Part shown: positions 51,482 through 61,837 of the stretch, in pieces
How positions within the stretch are numbered: the stretch's first letter is position 1
How the letters are laid out: each line of letters opens with the position of its first letter
Source: Ruegeria sp. HKCCD8929
GTDB taxonomy: Bacteria > Pseudomonadota > Alphaproteobacteria > Rhodobacterales > Rhodobacteraceae
NCBI RefSeq assembly: GCF_013031405.1
Contig: NZ_WPZY01000017.1
Span: forward strand, 1-64,000
Reading direction: 5' to 3'
Length of the DNA stretch: 64,000 nt
Program-made: the position numbers and the translations under genes
Notes under the pieces: model-generated
What the model was told of the DNA's origin: nothing
The model's input: only the letters and a program-made list of their open reading frames with translations
Databases searched by the model: none

Positions 51482-51850
51482 TTACTTCTTCTTGCCCGCG
51501 ATCGGCTTTGCGGGGCCTTTGCGGGTACGAGCGTTGGTGTGGGTGCGCTGACCGCGAACCGGCAGGTTGCGGCGGTGACGCAGACCGCGGTAGCAGCCCA
51601 GGTCCATCAGGCGCTTGATGTTCATCTGCACTTCGCGGCGCAGGTCGCCTTCGACGGTGTAGTTGGCGTCGATATGTTCGCGGATGGCCAGAACTTCGGC
51701 ATCGCTGAGCTCATTGACGCGGCGGGCCGCGTCGATGCCCACGGCTTCGCAGATCGCGTTCGCCGAGGTGTTGCCGATACCGGTGATATAGGTGAGGGCG
51801 ATGGGTACCCGCTTGGCAGTCGGGATGTTTACGCCGGCAATACGTGCCAC
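51482..51850 (-). CDS. rpsM: 30S ribosomal protein S13
   Basis: A 122-residue S13, identified by [32 protein letters not shown] and the basic tail [20 protein letters not shown]. It contacts the P-site tRNA and the large subunit in the head of the 30S particle. It starts the distal part of the cluster after a 228-bp gap that follows a small membrane-protein frame; that gap may hold a promoter. Confidence 0.97.
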   Translation of the reverse strand: MARIAGVNIPTAKRVPIALTYITGIGNTSANAICEAVGIDAARRVNELSDAEVLAIREHIDANYTVEGDLRREVQMNIKRLMDLGCYRGLRHRRNLPVRGQRTHTNARTRKGPAKPIAGKKK

Positions 51851-52078
51851 GTGTCACTTTCCTTTTTCGTTGCGGTTCCGTAACTCCAGAACCTTTTTTC
51901 ACAACGCTTGACCGTGGCAGTGCCGCCAGTGGGTCTAGCATTATTTCGAGGTAGTCGTTGCACGCGAAACGAATCCCGCGCGCGCGGTTGATTCCCCTTG
52001 GGGATGTGGGTGCGTAGTGGAAGATTAAAGCTTGGTCAACCGAATAATTGACAGCAATGTCGACCGTGCTTTGGGCCG

Positions 52079-52288
52079 TCAGAAACAGGAGGCGCGCCGG
52101 GCCTCAAAATCCGAGATGAACCGAGGGCTTGTCTCATCGCGGCAAAAATCAGTTTTTGTGCTGATGTCTCCAAAAGCAAGCCCAAGGAACCCTCCGAAGA
52201 GAAATCCAATGAGCCCGCCAATTGCGATACCTGTAAGCAGAGATATTGGTCTTGATAGCCAGATTTTCGACCACAAGGGGACCAACAC
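52079..52288 (-). CDS. Possible small membrane protein between adk and rpsM
   Basis: A 69-residue frame beginning at GTG, 2 bp after the adk stop on the same strand. It contains one strongly hydrophobic glycine-zipper-like segment (ISLLTGIAIGGLIGFLFGGF) and a charged tail. The position inside the operon and the membrane-like segment favour a real gene. Against it, the start is GTG, the ribosome-binding site is weak (GGGG within the adk end), and no family was recognised. The usual occupant of this spot, rpmJ (L36), is not seen. Confidence 0.45.
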   Translation of the reverse strand: MLVPLWSKIWLSRPISLLTGIAIGGLIGFLFGGFLGLAFGDISTKTDFCRDETSPRFISDFEARRASCF

Positions 52289-52290
52289 AC

Positions 52291-52931
52291 TTACCCCAGA
52301 ATGGCCCCGATCGACGCCCGCACTTCCTTGATGTCAGCCAGGCCGTTGACCGGGCGCAAGTCGCCCTTGGCGTAGTAATAGCCGATCAGCGGCGAGGTCT
52401 TTTTGTAGTATTCCATCAGGCGGGTGCGCAGGCTTTCCTCGTTGTCGTCGGCGCGGCGCACGAACTCTTTTTTCTGACCGCAATTGGTGCAGACGCCATC
52501 GGCGGGGATCGGCTTGGTGTGGTCGTTATAGACCTCGCCGCAGCCCGAGCAGGTCGAGCGCGCGGTGATCCGGTCGACCAGCGCCTCGTCGTCGACGCGC
52601 ATCTCGATCACGGTGTGCAGCGACTGGCCCAGCTTGGCCAGCAGGGCCGCCAGCGCGTCGGCCTGGGACAGGGTGCGCGGGAAGCCGTCAAAGATGAAAC
52701 CGGCGCCTTTCTCGGTCGTCAGTTTCTCTTCGATCAGGCCGATCACGATCTCGTCGGTGACCAGTTTGCCCGCGTCCATGATGGCGGCGACCTTCTTGCC
52801 CATCTCGGTGCCCGAGGTGCGGGCCTCGCGCAGCATGTCGCCGGTCGACAGCTGGATCATGCCGCGCGTCTCGACCAAGTGCCGCGCCTGGGTGCCTTTG
52901 CCCGCACCCGGCGGGCCCAAGAGAATGATGT

Positions 52932-52935
<4 letters not shown>
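52291..52935 (-). CDS. adk: Adenylate kinase
   Basis: A 214-residue adenylate kinase interconverting AMP + ATP and 2 ADP. It has the P-loop [10 protein letters not shown] (residues 7-16), the AMP-binding STGDMLR and DGFPRT, and the full-length LID with four cysteines (CSGC...CTNC) that probably bind zinc. The start overlaps the secY stop by 4 bp, a common arrangement in bacterial ribosomal clusters. Confidence 0.97.
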
Positions 52936-54296
<1,361 letters not shown>

Positions 54297-54316
54297 AAAT
54301 CGGTCTCTCTTATGAA

Positions 54317-54353
54317 AACGCCGCCCGGAACCGTTTTCCGGCTCGGACGGCGT
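54317..54353 (-). other. Intercistronic hairpin between rplO and secY
   Basis: On the minus strand ACGCCG...CGGCGT with an inner GCCGGAA/TTCCGG pairing forms a long imperfect stem, followed by TTTTC. It could act as a partial terminator or processing site, lowering secY and adk expression relative to rplO. Confidence 0.6.
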
Positions 54354-54406
54354 CTTGGAAAACTCTGGTGGTCTATGTAAGCGGGTCGGGGCCCGCTCAC
54401 AAGCGC

Positions 54407-54880
54407 TTACTCTGCCGCAGCAGCTTTTGTGACCGTCAGTGAGCCGCCCGCTTTCTCAACTGCCTCGATGGCAGCTTTCGAAGCACCGGTGACTTCCAGG
54501 TTCAGCTTGGCGCTGACCTCGCCCTTGGCCAGAACGCGGACACCGTCCAGCTTGCGGCGCACCAGACCGGAGGCGACCAGCGCGTCCTCGGTGATCGCTG
54601 CCTTGGCGTCCAGCTTGCCGGCATCGACGAATTTCTGGATCAGGCCCAGATTGACGACGGCGAATTCCTTGCGGTTGGGCTTGTTGAAGCCGCGCTTGGG
54701 CAAACGCTGATAGAGCGGCATCTGGCCGCCTTCGTAGCCGTTGATGGCCACACCCGAACGGGATTTCTGGCCCTTGATACCACGGCCGCCCGTTTTACCT
54801 TTGCCCGAGCCGGGGCCCCGGCCAACGCGGGTTTTCTTGGGTGTAGCGCCGGGATTGTCGCGCAGTTCGTGCAGTTTCAT
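54407..54880 (-). CDS. rplO: 50S ribosomal protein L15
   Basis: A 157-residue L15, identified by [20 protein letters not shown], the glycine-rich [20 protein letters not shown] and the C-terminal half with [15 protein letters not shown]. It is an early-assembly large-subunit protein. The ATG at 54880 fits the family; upstream extension is not supported. Normally rplO directly follows rpmD. Here rpmD is 3 kb away and ends with a terminator, so rplO must be served by its own promoter in the 54881-55282 region. Confidence 0.97.
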   Translation of the reverse strand: MKLHELRDNPGATPKKTRVGRGPGSGKGKTGGRGIKGQKSRSGVAINGYEGGQMPLYQRLPKRGFNKPNRKEFAVVNLGLIQKFVDAGKLDAKAAITEDALVASGLVRRKLDGVRVLAKGEVSAKLNLEVTGASKAAIEAVEKAGGSLTVTKAAAAE

Positions 54881-55282
54881 GTCGCTTCTCCTAAGCCGGA
54901 TGTGACCCCCGAAGCGTGATGGGCCAACCACGGCGTTTCTTGGTTTTGATTCTTGCGGCGCAGTCGGCCACCGGCTGCGTGTACATCCAAGTGCGGTGCA
55001 GTTCAAGGGCGTTGACGGACCGACCGCCGGGGACGCCCATTCGAAGGCGTCCGAGCGCGGAATCACCGGTCATTTGCCTGAAGCCCGGAGCGCAATCCAG
55101 GCAAGCGGGCGCAGCGGAGGTCCGATCAGGGGCACACTGGACGAAACCGCCAGCAGCAATGTGCCAGAATGGTCGATCATGCGCCGGTTCGCGTGGCGGT
55201 CATTGAGCGGAATAGCGTGTTGGTTTACCGTAGCGCAGCAAACTCAGTGCAATACCCAATCGTCCGATGAGGAGCCCGTAGC
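54881..55282. other. Gap upstream of rplO, likely promoter region
   Basis: No confident gene was seen. A plus-strand frame at 54916-55206 starts with a lipoprotein-like stretch but then turns into low-complexity basic sequence with no domain and is probably not coding. This region should hold the minus-strand promoter for rplO-secY-adk and the plus-strand promoter for the VOC gene. No strong dyad was noticed. Confidence 0.45.
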
Positions 55283-55699
55283 ATGATTGCCTACCTCACC
55301 GTTGGTGTTGACGACATCGCTCGCGCAAAGCGGTTTTACTCTGCGTTCCTGCCAGCCCTTGGTTACGGACTTGAGGAGGGTCCTGAGGGCCTGAGCTTTG
55401 CGCTGCAGGTTGAACCGGGCCAGCCTCCCATTCTGCCTGAGTTTTACGTTAAACCGACCTTCGATGGACGTCCGGCTTCGGCCGGAAACGGTTCCATGGT
55501 CGCATTCGACGCGCGCAATCAAAAGCAGGTTCGTGACCTTCACGCCGCCGCGCTTGCCGCAGGCGGCGTTGACGAGGGCCCACCGGGCTTTCGTGACGCA
55601 TACGGACCTCATTTTTATGTCGGCTACCTTCGCGACCCCCAAGGCAACAAGATCGCACTGTTCTCCTCCGATCCGAACGAACCCGGACGAGACGGATAA
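55283..55699 (+). CDS. VOC-family (glyoxalase/bleomycin-resistance-like) protein
   Basis: A 138-residue vicinal-oxygen-chelate fold protein with paired beta-alpha-beta-beta-beta modules: LTVGVDDIARAKRFYSAFLP at the start and FRDAYGPHFYVGYLRDPQGN then KIALFS at the end. Family members bind a divalent metal and catalyse isomerisation, dioxygenation or drug binding; the His/Glu set for glyoxalase I is not clearly complete, so function is open. It is one of three genes that break the ribosomal operon, with only the neighbouring helicase on the same strand. Confidence 0.87.
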   Translation: MIAYLTVGVDDIARAKRFYSAFLPALGYGLEEGPEGLSFALQVEPGQPPILPEFYVKPTFDGRPASAGNGSMVAFDARNQKQVRDLHAAALAAGGVDEGPPGFRDAYGPHFYVGYLRDPQGNKIALFSSDPNEPGRDG

Positions 55700-56154
55700 C
55701 GCGGGTTACGCGGGCGCCGAAAGCATATGGTTCGCATGCCGGACCCAGAAGCCGCGCCGCAAGGAGATCGGTCAGATGGGCTCCAAGCTGACATGCGCGC
55801 CCTGGCACCCAGTCTCAGGCCAGCGACCGAAATGCTTCACCTTGCAACCCGTTGGACCGGCTTCCACAGCATGAGTTGACAATCCTCGCAATTACGACCA
55901 TATGCGCCCCTAATGTGCCTGCGGCGTGAGCGGGCCGCGCGCCGGGCGAGTTCGAATTACTCTGAGCGCAGCTAATCTTTCTGAACATCCTGATACCCAG
56001 ATCACGCGGGGGTCGGCGTGATGACGCAGCCGCAGGCAATCCGGCCGGGCAGCAGAGCATCGCGCAACCACGTAACGCAACGCGGCTCGACCCGAGTCGC
56101 GACACGACATTTTGCGCGGCCATAGATGGCTGCCCCGCCGAAAAGGAACGGCTT
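55700..56154. other. Non-coding gap between VOC and helicase genes
   Basis: 455 bases without a recognisable gene. Frames on both strands are short or are extensions antisense to the helicase gene. The base composition and lack of structure suggest decayed sequence within the inserted block; the helicase promoter must be near its right end. Confidence 0.4.
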
Positions 56155-57366
56155 TTGGAATTCAACATGCTGGGGCTGACGCCCCGCCTTATCACCAATC
56201 TCGAAACGCTCGGAATCTCGGACCCCACCCCGATCCAGAAACAGGCGATCCCGCATGCCATGAACGGGCGCGACGTCATGGGGCTGGCACAGACCGGCAC
56301 CGGCAAGACGCTGGCCTTTGGCCTGCCGCTGCTGAGCGCGCTGTTGCGGATGGAGGGGCGCCCTGCCCCGAAAACCGTGCGCGGCCTGATCCTGGCGCCG
56401 ACGCGCGAGCTGGCCAGGCAGATCGTTGACAACCTCAAGGCCTATGCCGACGGCACCTCGGTGCGGGTCGGGCTGGTGGTTGGCGGCGCCTCGATGGGGC
56501 CGCAGATCAACCGGCTGCAGCGCGGCACCGACCTGCTGGTGGCAACGCCGGGCCGTCTGATCGACCTGCTGGACCGCAAGGCGGTGCGGCTGGACGAGAC
56601 CCGTTTCCTGGTGCTGGACGAGGCCGACCAGATGCTGGACCTCGGGTTCATCCACGCCCTGCGCAAGATCGCGCCGCTGCTGTCGGAGGAGCGCCAGACC
56701 ATGCTGTTCTCGGCCACGATGCCGAAACAGATGGCCGAGATCGCGTCTGCCTATCTGAGCGATCCGGTGCGGGTAGAGACCGCGCCTCCGGGCCGCCCGG
56801 CGGAGAAGATCGCTCAGGGCGTGCATTTCGTGGCGCAGGCGGAAAAGACCGGTCTGCTGATCGAGCTGCTGGACAAGCATCGCGATGAGCTGGCGCTGGT
56901 CTTCGCGCGCACCAAACATGGGGCCGAGCGGTTGATGAAGGCGCTGGCCAAGGCCGGGTTCGCCGCCGGCTCGGTGCATGGCAACAAGTCGCAAGGCCAG
57001 CGCGAACGCGCCATCCGCGAGTTCCGCAGCGGCGAGATGCGGGTTCTGGTGGCCACCGATGTGGCGGCGCGCGGGCTGGACATTCCGGACGTGCGTCACG
57101 TCTACAATTACGACCTGCCGAACGTGCCCGACAATTACGTACACCGGATCGGTAGAACCGCACGCGCGGGACGGGACGGGCGCGCGATTGCCTTCTGCGC
57201 GCCGACCGAGATGTCGGAACTGCGCGCCATCCAGAAGACCATGGGCCGGGATATTCCGGTCAGCGGTGGCCGCCCGTGGATGGTGGAAGAGCCGAAGGCA
57301 CCGCGCAAGCCGCAGGGCCGGCGGCGGCGGTCGGGTCGGTCGTTCAGCCGTCGCAAGGCGGCCTGA
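56155..57366 (+). CDS. DEAD-box RNA helicase (RhlE-like, TTG start)
   Basis: A 403-residue ATP-dependent RNA helicase. The motifs in order are: Q motif PTPIQKQAIP, I AQTGTGKT, Ia PTRELA, Ib TPGR, II DEAD, III SAT, IV LVFARTK, V DVAARGLDIP and VI HRIGRTARAG. The tail is short and very basic (KPQGRRRRSGRSFSRRKA), suiting RNA binding. A TTG start at 56155 has AAGGA 7 bp upstream and gives the usual N-terminus; an ATG at 56167 is farther from it. It may support cold adaptation or ribosome assembly (inference from family and its place inside the ribosomal cluster). A clear terminator follows. Confidence 0.94.
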   Translation: MEFNMLGLTPRLITNLETLGISDPTPIQKQAIPHAMNGRDVMGLAQTGTGKTLAFGLPLLSALLRMEGRPAPKTVRGLILAPTRELARQIVDNLKAYADGTSVRVGLVVGGASMGPQINRLQRGTDLLVATPGRLIDLLDRKAVRLDETRFLVLDEADQMLDLGFIHALRKIAPLLSEERQTMLFSATMPKQMAEIASAYLSDPVRVETAPPGRPAEKIAQGVHFVAQAEKTGLLIELLDKHRDELALVFARTKHGAERLMKALAKAGFAAGSVHGNKSQGQRERAIREFRSGEMRVLVATDVAARGLDIPDVRHVYNYDLPNVPDNYVHRIGRTARAGRDGRAIAFCAPTEMSELRAIQKTMGRDIPVSGGRPWMVEEPKAPRKPQGRRRRSGRSFSRRKAA

Positions 57367-57391
57367 TCCGCGCGGAAGCGATCTTATGAAA

Positions 57392-57421
57392 AGCGCCACG
57401 GGTTCTCCGTGGCGCTCTTTT
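57392..57421 (+). terminator. Terminator after the DEAD-box helicase gene
   Basis: AGCGCCACGG-n5-CCGTGGCGCT is a perfect 10-bp stem followed by CTTTTAT, 25 bp past the helicase stop. Confidence 0.85.
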
Positions 57422-57437
57422 ATGTGCCGAAAACAAG

Positions 57438-57463
57438 AACGCCCCCGACGATGCGGGAGCGTT
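57438..57463 (-). terminator. Terminator after the DUF1127 gene
   Basis: AACGCCCCCG and CGGGAGCGTT pair around a short loop with a wobble position. Read on the minus strand it is followed by CTTGTTTTC and lies about 30 bp past the DUF1127 stop. Confidence 0.7.
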
Positions 57464-57495
57464 TGCGTGGGTGGTGGTAGTTGCTGGCGGGCCGA

Positions 57496-57711
57496 TCAGC
57501 CCCGCGCGTCGACCTGACGCCAGGCCATGTCCACCAGATCCGAGCGGTGCAGGCCGTATTCGGCCAGCTCGTCATCGCCCATCTGGTTCAACTCTGCATA
57601 AGCGCGGCTGAAGGCGGCATAACGGGCGCGGGTGGCGCGGATCGTCTCAAGCGTGTTCTGAACCCAGGCAATCAGGCCAAAACCCTGCGGGCGGTGTGCA
57701 AGTGCAACCAT
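57496..57711 (-). CDS. Small DUF1127 (YjiS-like) protein
   Basis: A 71-residue protein. Its last 45 residues carry the DUF1127 pattern: AYAELNQMGDDELAEYGLHR followed by SDLVDMAW. Family members are small, often stress-induced, and in some alphaproteobacteria bind RNA or affect phosphate and carbon metabolism; a precise role is unknown here. It is on the same strand as the ribosomal genes but separated from rpmD by a terminator and 200 bp, so it should have its own promoter. Confidence 0.88.
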   Translation of the reverse strand: MVALAHRPQGFGLIAWVQNTLETIRATRARYAAFSRAYAELNQMGDDELAEYGLHRSDLVDMAWRQVDARG

Positions 57712-57863
57712 TGTCGTTTCCTTTCATCTAACCGGGACCCATTCCCCGGTTCCTGGTTTTCGTCCTTTGTGACACCGCTGAGATAGGGTGAGTCCGCTAG
57801 CGTTAACAACCGATGCTTCGGTCTGCCCGCTATGCGGTTTGCGCATGGCAAACGATCAAAGAA

Positions 57864-57891
57864 AAACGCCCCCGGTTTCCCGAGGGCGTTT
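57864..57891 (-). terminator. Terminator after rpmD
   Basis: AAACGCCC-C-CGG and CCG-A-GGGCGTTT pair around TTTC with one mismatch, and on the minus strand a T-run (GGGCGTTTTTC) follows. It lies 26 bp past the rpmD stop, so the proximal ribosomal transcript ends here rather than running on to rplO. Confidence 0.82.
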
Positions 57892-57917
57892 CCGAATTTC
57901 AGATCTTTGAAAGGCGC

Positions 57918-58106
57918 TTAGTCGCGCTCTTCGATGATCTCGACCAGATGCGGGATCTTGTTGACCATGCCGCGGACCGAGGGGGTGTCCTCGAGCTCGC
58001 GGGTCTTGTGCATCTTGTTCAGGCCCAGGCCGATCAGGGTTGCGCGCTGTTCGGCGGGGCGGCGGATCGGGGAGCCGATCTGCTTGACGACGATGGTTTT
58101 TGCCAT
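57918..58106 (-). CDS. rpmD: 50S ribosomal protein L30
   Basis: A 62-residue L30, identified by [35 protein letters not shown] and a C-terminus with the [15 protein letters not shown] pattern. It binds 5S/23S rRNA in the large subunit. It lies 12 bp after rpsE and is followed by a terminator, unlike the common rpmD-rplO arrangement. Confidence 0.96.
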   Translation of the reverse strand: MAKTIVVKQIGSPIRRPAEQRATLIGLGLNKMHKTRELEDTPSVRGMVNKIPHLVEIIEERD

Positions 58107-58118
58107 GGGTCGCTCTCC

Positions 58119-58700
58119 TTATGCTTCTGCTTCAGCAGCAGGTGCCTCGGCCGCAGGGGCTTCGTCCCGCTTGGGCAGGATGTCGGCAACCTTCTTGCCA
58201 CGACGCTGTGCAACCGAACGCGGGCTCTGCTCTTTCTGCAGGCCGTTGATGGTGGCGCGGATCATGTTGTAGGGGTTCTGCGAGCCCAGCGACTTGGACA
58301 CAACGTCCTTTACGCCCAGCATTTCGAACACGGCACGCATCGGACCACCGGCGATGATACCAGTACCTTCAGGTGCGGTGCGCATAACCACTTTACCGGC
58401 GCCGTGACGGCCTTCGATGTCGTGGTGCAGGGTGCGGCCCTCGCGCAGTTGCACGCGGATCATCTGACGCTTGGCCTGTTCAGTCGCCTTGCGGATGGCC
58501 TCGGGCACTTCTTTCGCCTTGCCCTTGCCAAAGCCGACACGGCCTTTCTGATCGCCGACAACCACCAGAGCGGCGAAGCCAAAGCGCTTACCACCTTTTA
58601 CGGTTTTCGACACGCGGTTGATCGCAACCAGGCGATCTGCAAATTCCGGTGCTTCCTCGCGGTCGCGGCCCCGGCCCCGACGCTGTTCACGTTCTGCCAT
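58119..58700 (-). CDS. rpsE: 30S ribosomal protein S5
   Basis: A 193-residue S5, identified by [40 protein letters not shown] and [19 protein letters not shown]. It is part of the mRNA entry and helps decoding accuracy. The start at 58700 has AAGGGA upstream. The last 18 residues form an Ala/Glu/Pro-rich acidic tail ([10 protein letters not shown]) absent from E. coli. A twin palindrome separates it from rplR. Confidence 0.97.
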   Translation of the reverse strand: MAEREQRRGRGRDREEAPEFADRLVAINRVSKTVKGGKRFGFAALVVVGDQKGRVGFGKGKAKEVPEAIRKATEQAKRQMIRVQLREGRTLHHDIEGRHGAGKVVMRTAPEGTGIIAGGPMRAVFEMLGVKDVVSKSLGSQNPYNMIRATINGLQKEQSPRSVAQRRGKKVADILPKRDEAPAAEAPAAEAEA

Positions 58701-58811
58701 TTTGGCATCCCTTTCTCTCATGGCGCTCTCGGCGCCTGTTGTCCAATCGAAGTGCCCCGGATGTTACGAGGGCCCCGATCATCGAGGCGGGCGGACCCGC
58801 CTTCAAAGCAA

Positions 58812-58872
58812 GATGGGTGCAAGCACCCATCCTACGGTTCTTTTGCATGTAGGATGGGTGCTTGCACCCATC
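58812..58872. repeat. Dispersed palindromic repeat, twin copy
   Basis: Two copies of the repeat in opposite orientation: 58812-58835 and 58849-58872. Each 24-bp arm is the exact reverse complement of the other, across a 13-bp spacer, and each arm is itself a GATGGGTGC-AA/TT-GCACCCATC palindrome next to GTAG/CTAC. It lies in the 178-bp gap between rplR and rpsE, 6 bp after the rplR stop. Confidence 0.88.
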
Positions 58873-58878
58873 GCCACA

Positions 58879-59238
58879 TCAGATCTTCAGACCGCCTTCA
58901 CGCGCGGCGTCGGCCAGAGCCTTCACCTTGCCGTGGAACAGGAAGCCGCCCCGATCGAAATAGGCCTCTTCGACGCCTGCCTTCTTGGCACGCTCGGCGA
59001 TGGCCGCGCCCACCTTGATGGCCGCTTCGACGTTGTTCTTGCCGACAACACCCAGATCCTTTTCCAGGGTCGAGGCCGAGGCCAGGGTCACGCCACGCAC
59101 GTCGTCGATCAGCTGAACAGAGATGTTCTTGTTCGACCGGTGTACGGACAGACGCGGGCGACCCGCGTTGACCTTGCGAAGTTTGTTCCGAACGCGCAGG
59201 CGGCGCTTCAGAAACAGGGTACGTTTGCTGTTTGCCAT
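58879..59238 (-). CDS. rplR: 50S ribosomal protein L18
   Basis: A 119-residue L18, identified by [40 protein letters not shown] and the end [20 protein letters not shown]. It binds 5S rRNA. The ATG at 59238 fits the family. It lies 11 bp after rplF, and an unusual twin palindrome begins 6 bp beyond its stop. Confidence 0.97.
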   Translation of the reverse strand: MANSKRTLFLKRRLRVRNKLRKVNAGRPRLSVHRSNKNISVQLIDDVRGVTLASASTLEKDLGVVGKNNVEAAIKVGAAIAERAKKAGVEEAYFDRGGFLFHGKVKALADAAREGGLKI

Positions 59239-59249
59239 ATCTAGCGTCC

Positions 59250-59783
59250 TTACTTCTTCTTGCCTTCCTTGCGGAAGATGAACTCGCCCTTGTAGCGGAT
59301 GCCCTTGCCTTTGTACGGCTCGGGACGGCGCCATTCGCGGATTTTGGCCGCAACTTCGCCCACCTGCTGCTGGTCGATACCTTCCACAACGATCTCGGTC
59401 TGCTTCGGCGCGGTGATGGTGACACCTTCCGGAGCGGTGAAATCGACGTCGTGGCTGTAGCCCAGGTTCAGCTTCAGGGTGTTGCCCTGCATCTGCGCCC
59501 GGTAACCCACACCCTGGATCTCAAGCTCTTTCTTGAAGCCGTTGGTCACGCCTTCAACCAGATTGGCAACCATGGTGCGGCTCATGCCCCACTGCTGGCG
59601 CGCGCGCTTGGACATCCCGCGAGGGTTGATCTGCACAACGTTGTCTTCGACCGACAGCGTTACGTCATCGGTTGCGGTGAAGCTGCGGGTGCCTTTCGGA
59701 CCTTTGACTTCGATGGTCTGGCCGGACACAGAGGCGGTAACGCCGCTGGGCAGCTCGACCGGTTTCTTACCAATACGAGACAT
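59250..59783 (-). CDS. rplF: 50S ribosomal protein L6
   Basis: A 177-residue L6 with two related domains, identified by [37 protein letters not shown] and the conserved C-terminus [20 protein letters not shown]. It lies near the factor-binding site of the large subunit. Spacing to its neighbours is 11 bp on each side. Confidence 0.97.
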   Translation of the reverse strand: MSRIGKKPVELPSGVTASVSGQTIEVKGPKGTRSFTATDDVTLSVEDNVVQINPRGMSKRARQQWGMSRTMVANLVEGVTNGFKKELEIQGVGYRAQMQGNTLKLNLGYSHDVDFTAPEGVTITAPKQTEIVVEGIDQQQVGEVAAKIREWRRPEPYKGKGIRYKGEFIFRKEGKKK

Positions 59784-59794
59784 TGCAGACCTCC

Positions 59795-60187
59795 TTAGAA
59801 GACGGTGCAGAGCACTTCGCCGCCAACATTGTTGGAGCGCGCGTTTGCGTCCGACATCACACCTTTCGGAGTGCTGACAATCGACACGCCCAGGCCCTGA
59901 CGGACCTGTGGGATGTCATTGACGCCCATGTACACGCGACGGCCGGGCTTGGAGACCCGCTTGAGTTCGCGAATGACAGGGGTGCCTTCGTAGTATTTCA
60001 GGCTGATTTCGATGGCCGGATGACCGTTTGCACCGGTCGTCTTTTCATAGCCACGGATGTAGCCTTCGTCCGCCAGCACGTCCAGAACCCAGGCGCGCAG
60101 TTTCGACGCCGGAGTGTTCACGGTGGACTTGCCGCGCATTTGCGCGTTGCGGATACGGGTGAGCATATCGCCGATAGGATCGTTCAT
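59795..60187 (-). CDS. rpsH: 30S ribosomal protein S8
   Basis: A 130-residue S8, identified by [40 protein letters not shown] and the C-terminal [20 protein letters not shown]. It binds helix 21 of 16S rRNA; in E. coli it also represses the spc operon by binding the mRNA near the rplE start, and whether that applies here was not assessed. Confidence 0.97.
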   Translation of the reverse strand: MNDPIGDMLTRIRNAQMRGKSTVNTPASKLRAWVLDVLADEGYIRGYEKTTGANGHPAIEISLKYYEGTPVIRELKRVSKPGRRVYMGVNDIPQVRQGLGVSIVSTPKGVMSDANARSNNVGGEVLCTVF

Positions 60188-60200
60188 ATCTGTCTCTCCC

Positions 60201-60506
60201 TTACCAGCTCGATTTCACCATGCCGGGGATCTGACCAGCAGAGCCCAGCTCGCGCAGCGCAATACGGCTGACCTTGAGCTTACGGTAGTAAGCGTGCGGA
60301 CGGCCGGTGAGCTGGCAGCGGTTGTGCAGACGGGTTGCCGAGCTGTTGCGCGGCAGTTTCGCCAGTTTCAGACGCGCCTTGAAGCGCTCTTCCATCGGGC
60401 GGCTCTCGTCATTCGCGATCTCTTTCAGCTCGGCGCGCTTTGCGGCGTATTTTGCCACCAGGCGCTCGCGCTTCTTCTCGCGCTCGATCATTGCTTTTTT
60501 AGCCAT
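60201..60506 (-). CDS. rpsN: 30S ribosomal protein S14 (zinc-free form)
   Basis: A 101-residue S14, identified by [20 protein letters not shown] and [20 protein letters not shown]. It lacks the CxxC-x12-CxxC zinc ribbon, so it is the longer zinc-independent type. It helps assemble the head of the small subunit. Confidence 0.97.
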   Translation of the reverse strand: MAKKAMIEREKKRERLVAKYAAKRAELKEIANDESRPMEERFKARLKLAKLPRNSSATRLHNRCQLTGRPHAYYRKLKVSRIALRELGSAGQIPGMVKSSW

Positions 60507-60525
60507 GTCTTAATCCTCCCGTCGC

Positions 60526-61086
60526 TCAGGCGTTGAAGGGCATGTTGAATTGCTTCAACAGTGCCTTGCCTTCAGCGTCGGTTTTCGCTGTGGTGGCAAT
60601 TACGATGTCCATGCCCCAGACCTCGTCGACCTTGTCGAAGTCGATTTCCGGGAACACGATGTGCTCTTTCATGCCCATGGCAAAGTTGCCGCGGCCATCG
60701 AACGAGGGTTTCACACCGCGGAAGTCACGCACACGCGGCATCGCGATGGTGATCAGGCGATCCAGGAATTCGTACATCCGGTCGCCGCGCAGGGTCACCT
60801 TGGCACCCAGCGGCATTTCTTCACGGACGCGGAAGCCTGCGATGGACTTCTTCGCCTTGGTCGCAACGGCCTTCTGACCGGCGATGGCCGTCAGATCCTC
60901 GACAGCCGACTTGGCTTTCTTGGAATCCTTGACCGCCTCGGAGCCGCAGCCGATGTTCAGAACGATTTTTTCCAGCTTGGGCAGCTGCATGTCGTTCGTG
61001 TAACCGAACTCTTCTTTCAGAGCGGCGCGGATCTTGTTGGCGTACTGAGCTTTCAGACGCGGGGTATAGGTTGCAGCTTCAGGCAT
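60526..61086 (-). CDS. rplE: 50S ribosomal protein L5
   Basis: A 186-residue L5, identified by [40 protein letters not shown] and the [20 protein letters not shown] region. It binds 5S rRNA and touches the P-site tRNA. The start overlaps the end of rplX by 8 bp, so the two are probably translationally coupled. Confidence 0.97.
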   Translation of the reverse strand: MPEAATYTPRLKAQYANKIRAALKEEFGYTNDMQLPKLEKIVLNIGCGSEAVKDSKKAKSAVEDLTAIAGQKAVATKAKKSIAGFRVREEMPLGAKVTLRGDRMYEFLDRLITIAMPRVRDFRGVKPSFDGRGNFAMGMKEHIVFPEIDFDKVDEVWGMDIVIATTAKTDAEGKALLKQFNMPFNA

Positions 61087-61390
61087 CGATCACGTCCCCC
61101 GTGGTCTTGGCGAAGCGAACCTTCTTGTCGCCTTCCATGCGGAAGCCGACGCGGGTTGCCTTGCCGTTCTTGTCCAGCAGTGCCAGGTTCGACAGCTCGA
61201 TCGGGTTTGCCTGAGGCAGGCGGCCACCCTGGCTGTTCTGGGTCTGGCGGGTGTGGCGGATGGCGATGTTGATGCCGTCGACAACAGCTTTGCCGGCTTT
61301 CGGGTCAACCGAGGTAATGGTGCCCTCTTTGCCCTTGTCCTTGCCGGCCAGCACGACGACCTTGTCGCCTTTGCGGAGTTTAGCAGCCAT
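61079..61390 (-). CDS. rplX: 50S ribosomal protein L24
   Basis: A 103-residue L24 with an N-terminal KOW motif ([20 protein letters not shown]), then [19 protein letters not shown] and [17 protein letters not shown]. It starts large-subunit assembly and lies near the tunnel exit. It is 2 bp after rplN and overlaps rplE by 8 bp. Confidence 0.97.
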   Translation of the reverse strand: MAAKLRKGDKVVVLAGKDKGKEGTITSVDPKAGKAVVDGINIAIRHTRQTQNSQGGRLPQANPIELSNLALLDKNGKATRVGFRMEGDKKVRFAKTTGDVIDA

Positions 61391-61392
61391 GA

Positions 61393-61761
61393 TTACAGCA
61401 CCTCCGGAGCCAGCGAGATGATTTTCATGAAGTTCTTGCCGCGCAGTTCACGAACAACGGGGCCAAAGATACGGGTACCGATCGGCTCGTTGTTGTTGTT
61501 CAGGATAACGGCGGCGTTGCGATCGAAGCGGATCGCGGTGCCGTCTTCGCGGCGGACTTCCTTGGCGGTGCGCACGACGACGGCCTTGCGGACGTCCCCT
61601 TTCTTTACGCGGCCGCGCGGGATGGCTTCCTTCACCGAGACGACAATGATGTCGCCGACGGAGGCGTATTTACGCTTGGAACCACCCAGGACCTTGATGC
61701 ACTGAACTCGGCGGGCGCCGGAGTTGTCAGCGACATCCAGATTGGTCTGCATCTGGATCAT
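61393..61761 (-). CDS. rplN: 50S ribosomal protein L14
   Basis: A 122-residue L14, identified by [40 protein letters not shown] and [20 protein letters not shown]. It is one of the most conserved subunit-interface proteins. The 76-bp gap before it, after rpsQ, is longer than elsewhere in the cluster and contains a GGGGG...CCCCC pairing possibility. Confidence 0.97.
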   Translation of the reverse strand: MIQMQTNLDVADNSGARRVQCIKVLGGSKRKYASVGDIIVVSVKEAIPRGRVKKGDVRKAVVVRTAKEVRREDGTAIRFDRNAAVILNNNNEPIGTRIFGPVVRELRGKNFMKIISLAPEVL

Positions 61762-61837
61762 GTGGTTTCTCCCGACCTGTGGGGGCTGGTCTTGTTAGTT
61801 CCCCCAGGGTTTCGACAAAAGGAAAAGTCCTGGTGGC

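Noticed and set aside
54916..55206. Small plus-strand frame with a lipoprotein-like start
   Set aside because: The lipobox-like start is followed by basic low-complexity sequence with no fold signal, and the region is more plausibly the rplO promoter area.
56002..57399. 465-codon minus-strand frame opposite the DEAD-box helicase
   Set aside because: The helicase on the plus strand has every family motif; the opposite frame has none.
54881..57891. Insertion sequence or prophage in the block that splits the ribosomal operon
   Set aside because: No transposase, integrase, terminal repeats or target duplication could be seen; the genes are ordinary cellular types.
57813..59018. 401-codon plus-strand frame across rpmD, rpsE and rplR
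   Set aside because: It is antisense to three well-identified ribosomal genes.
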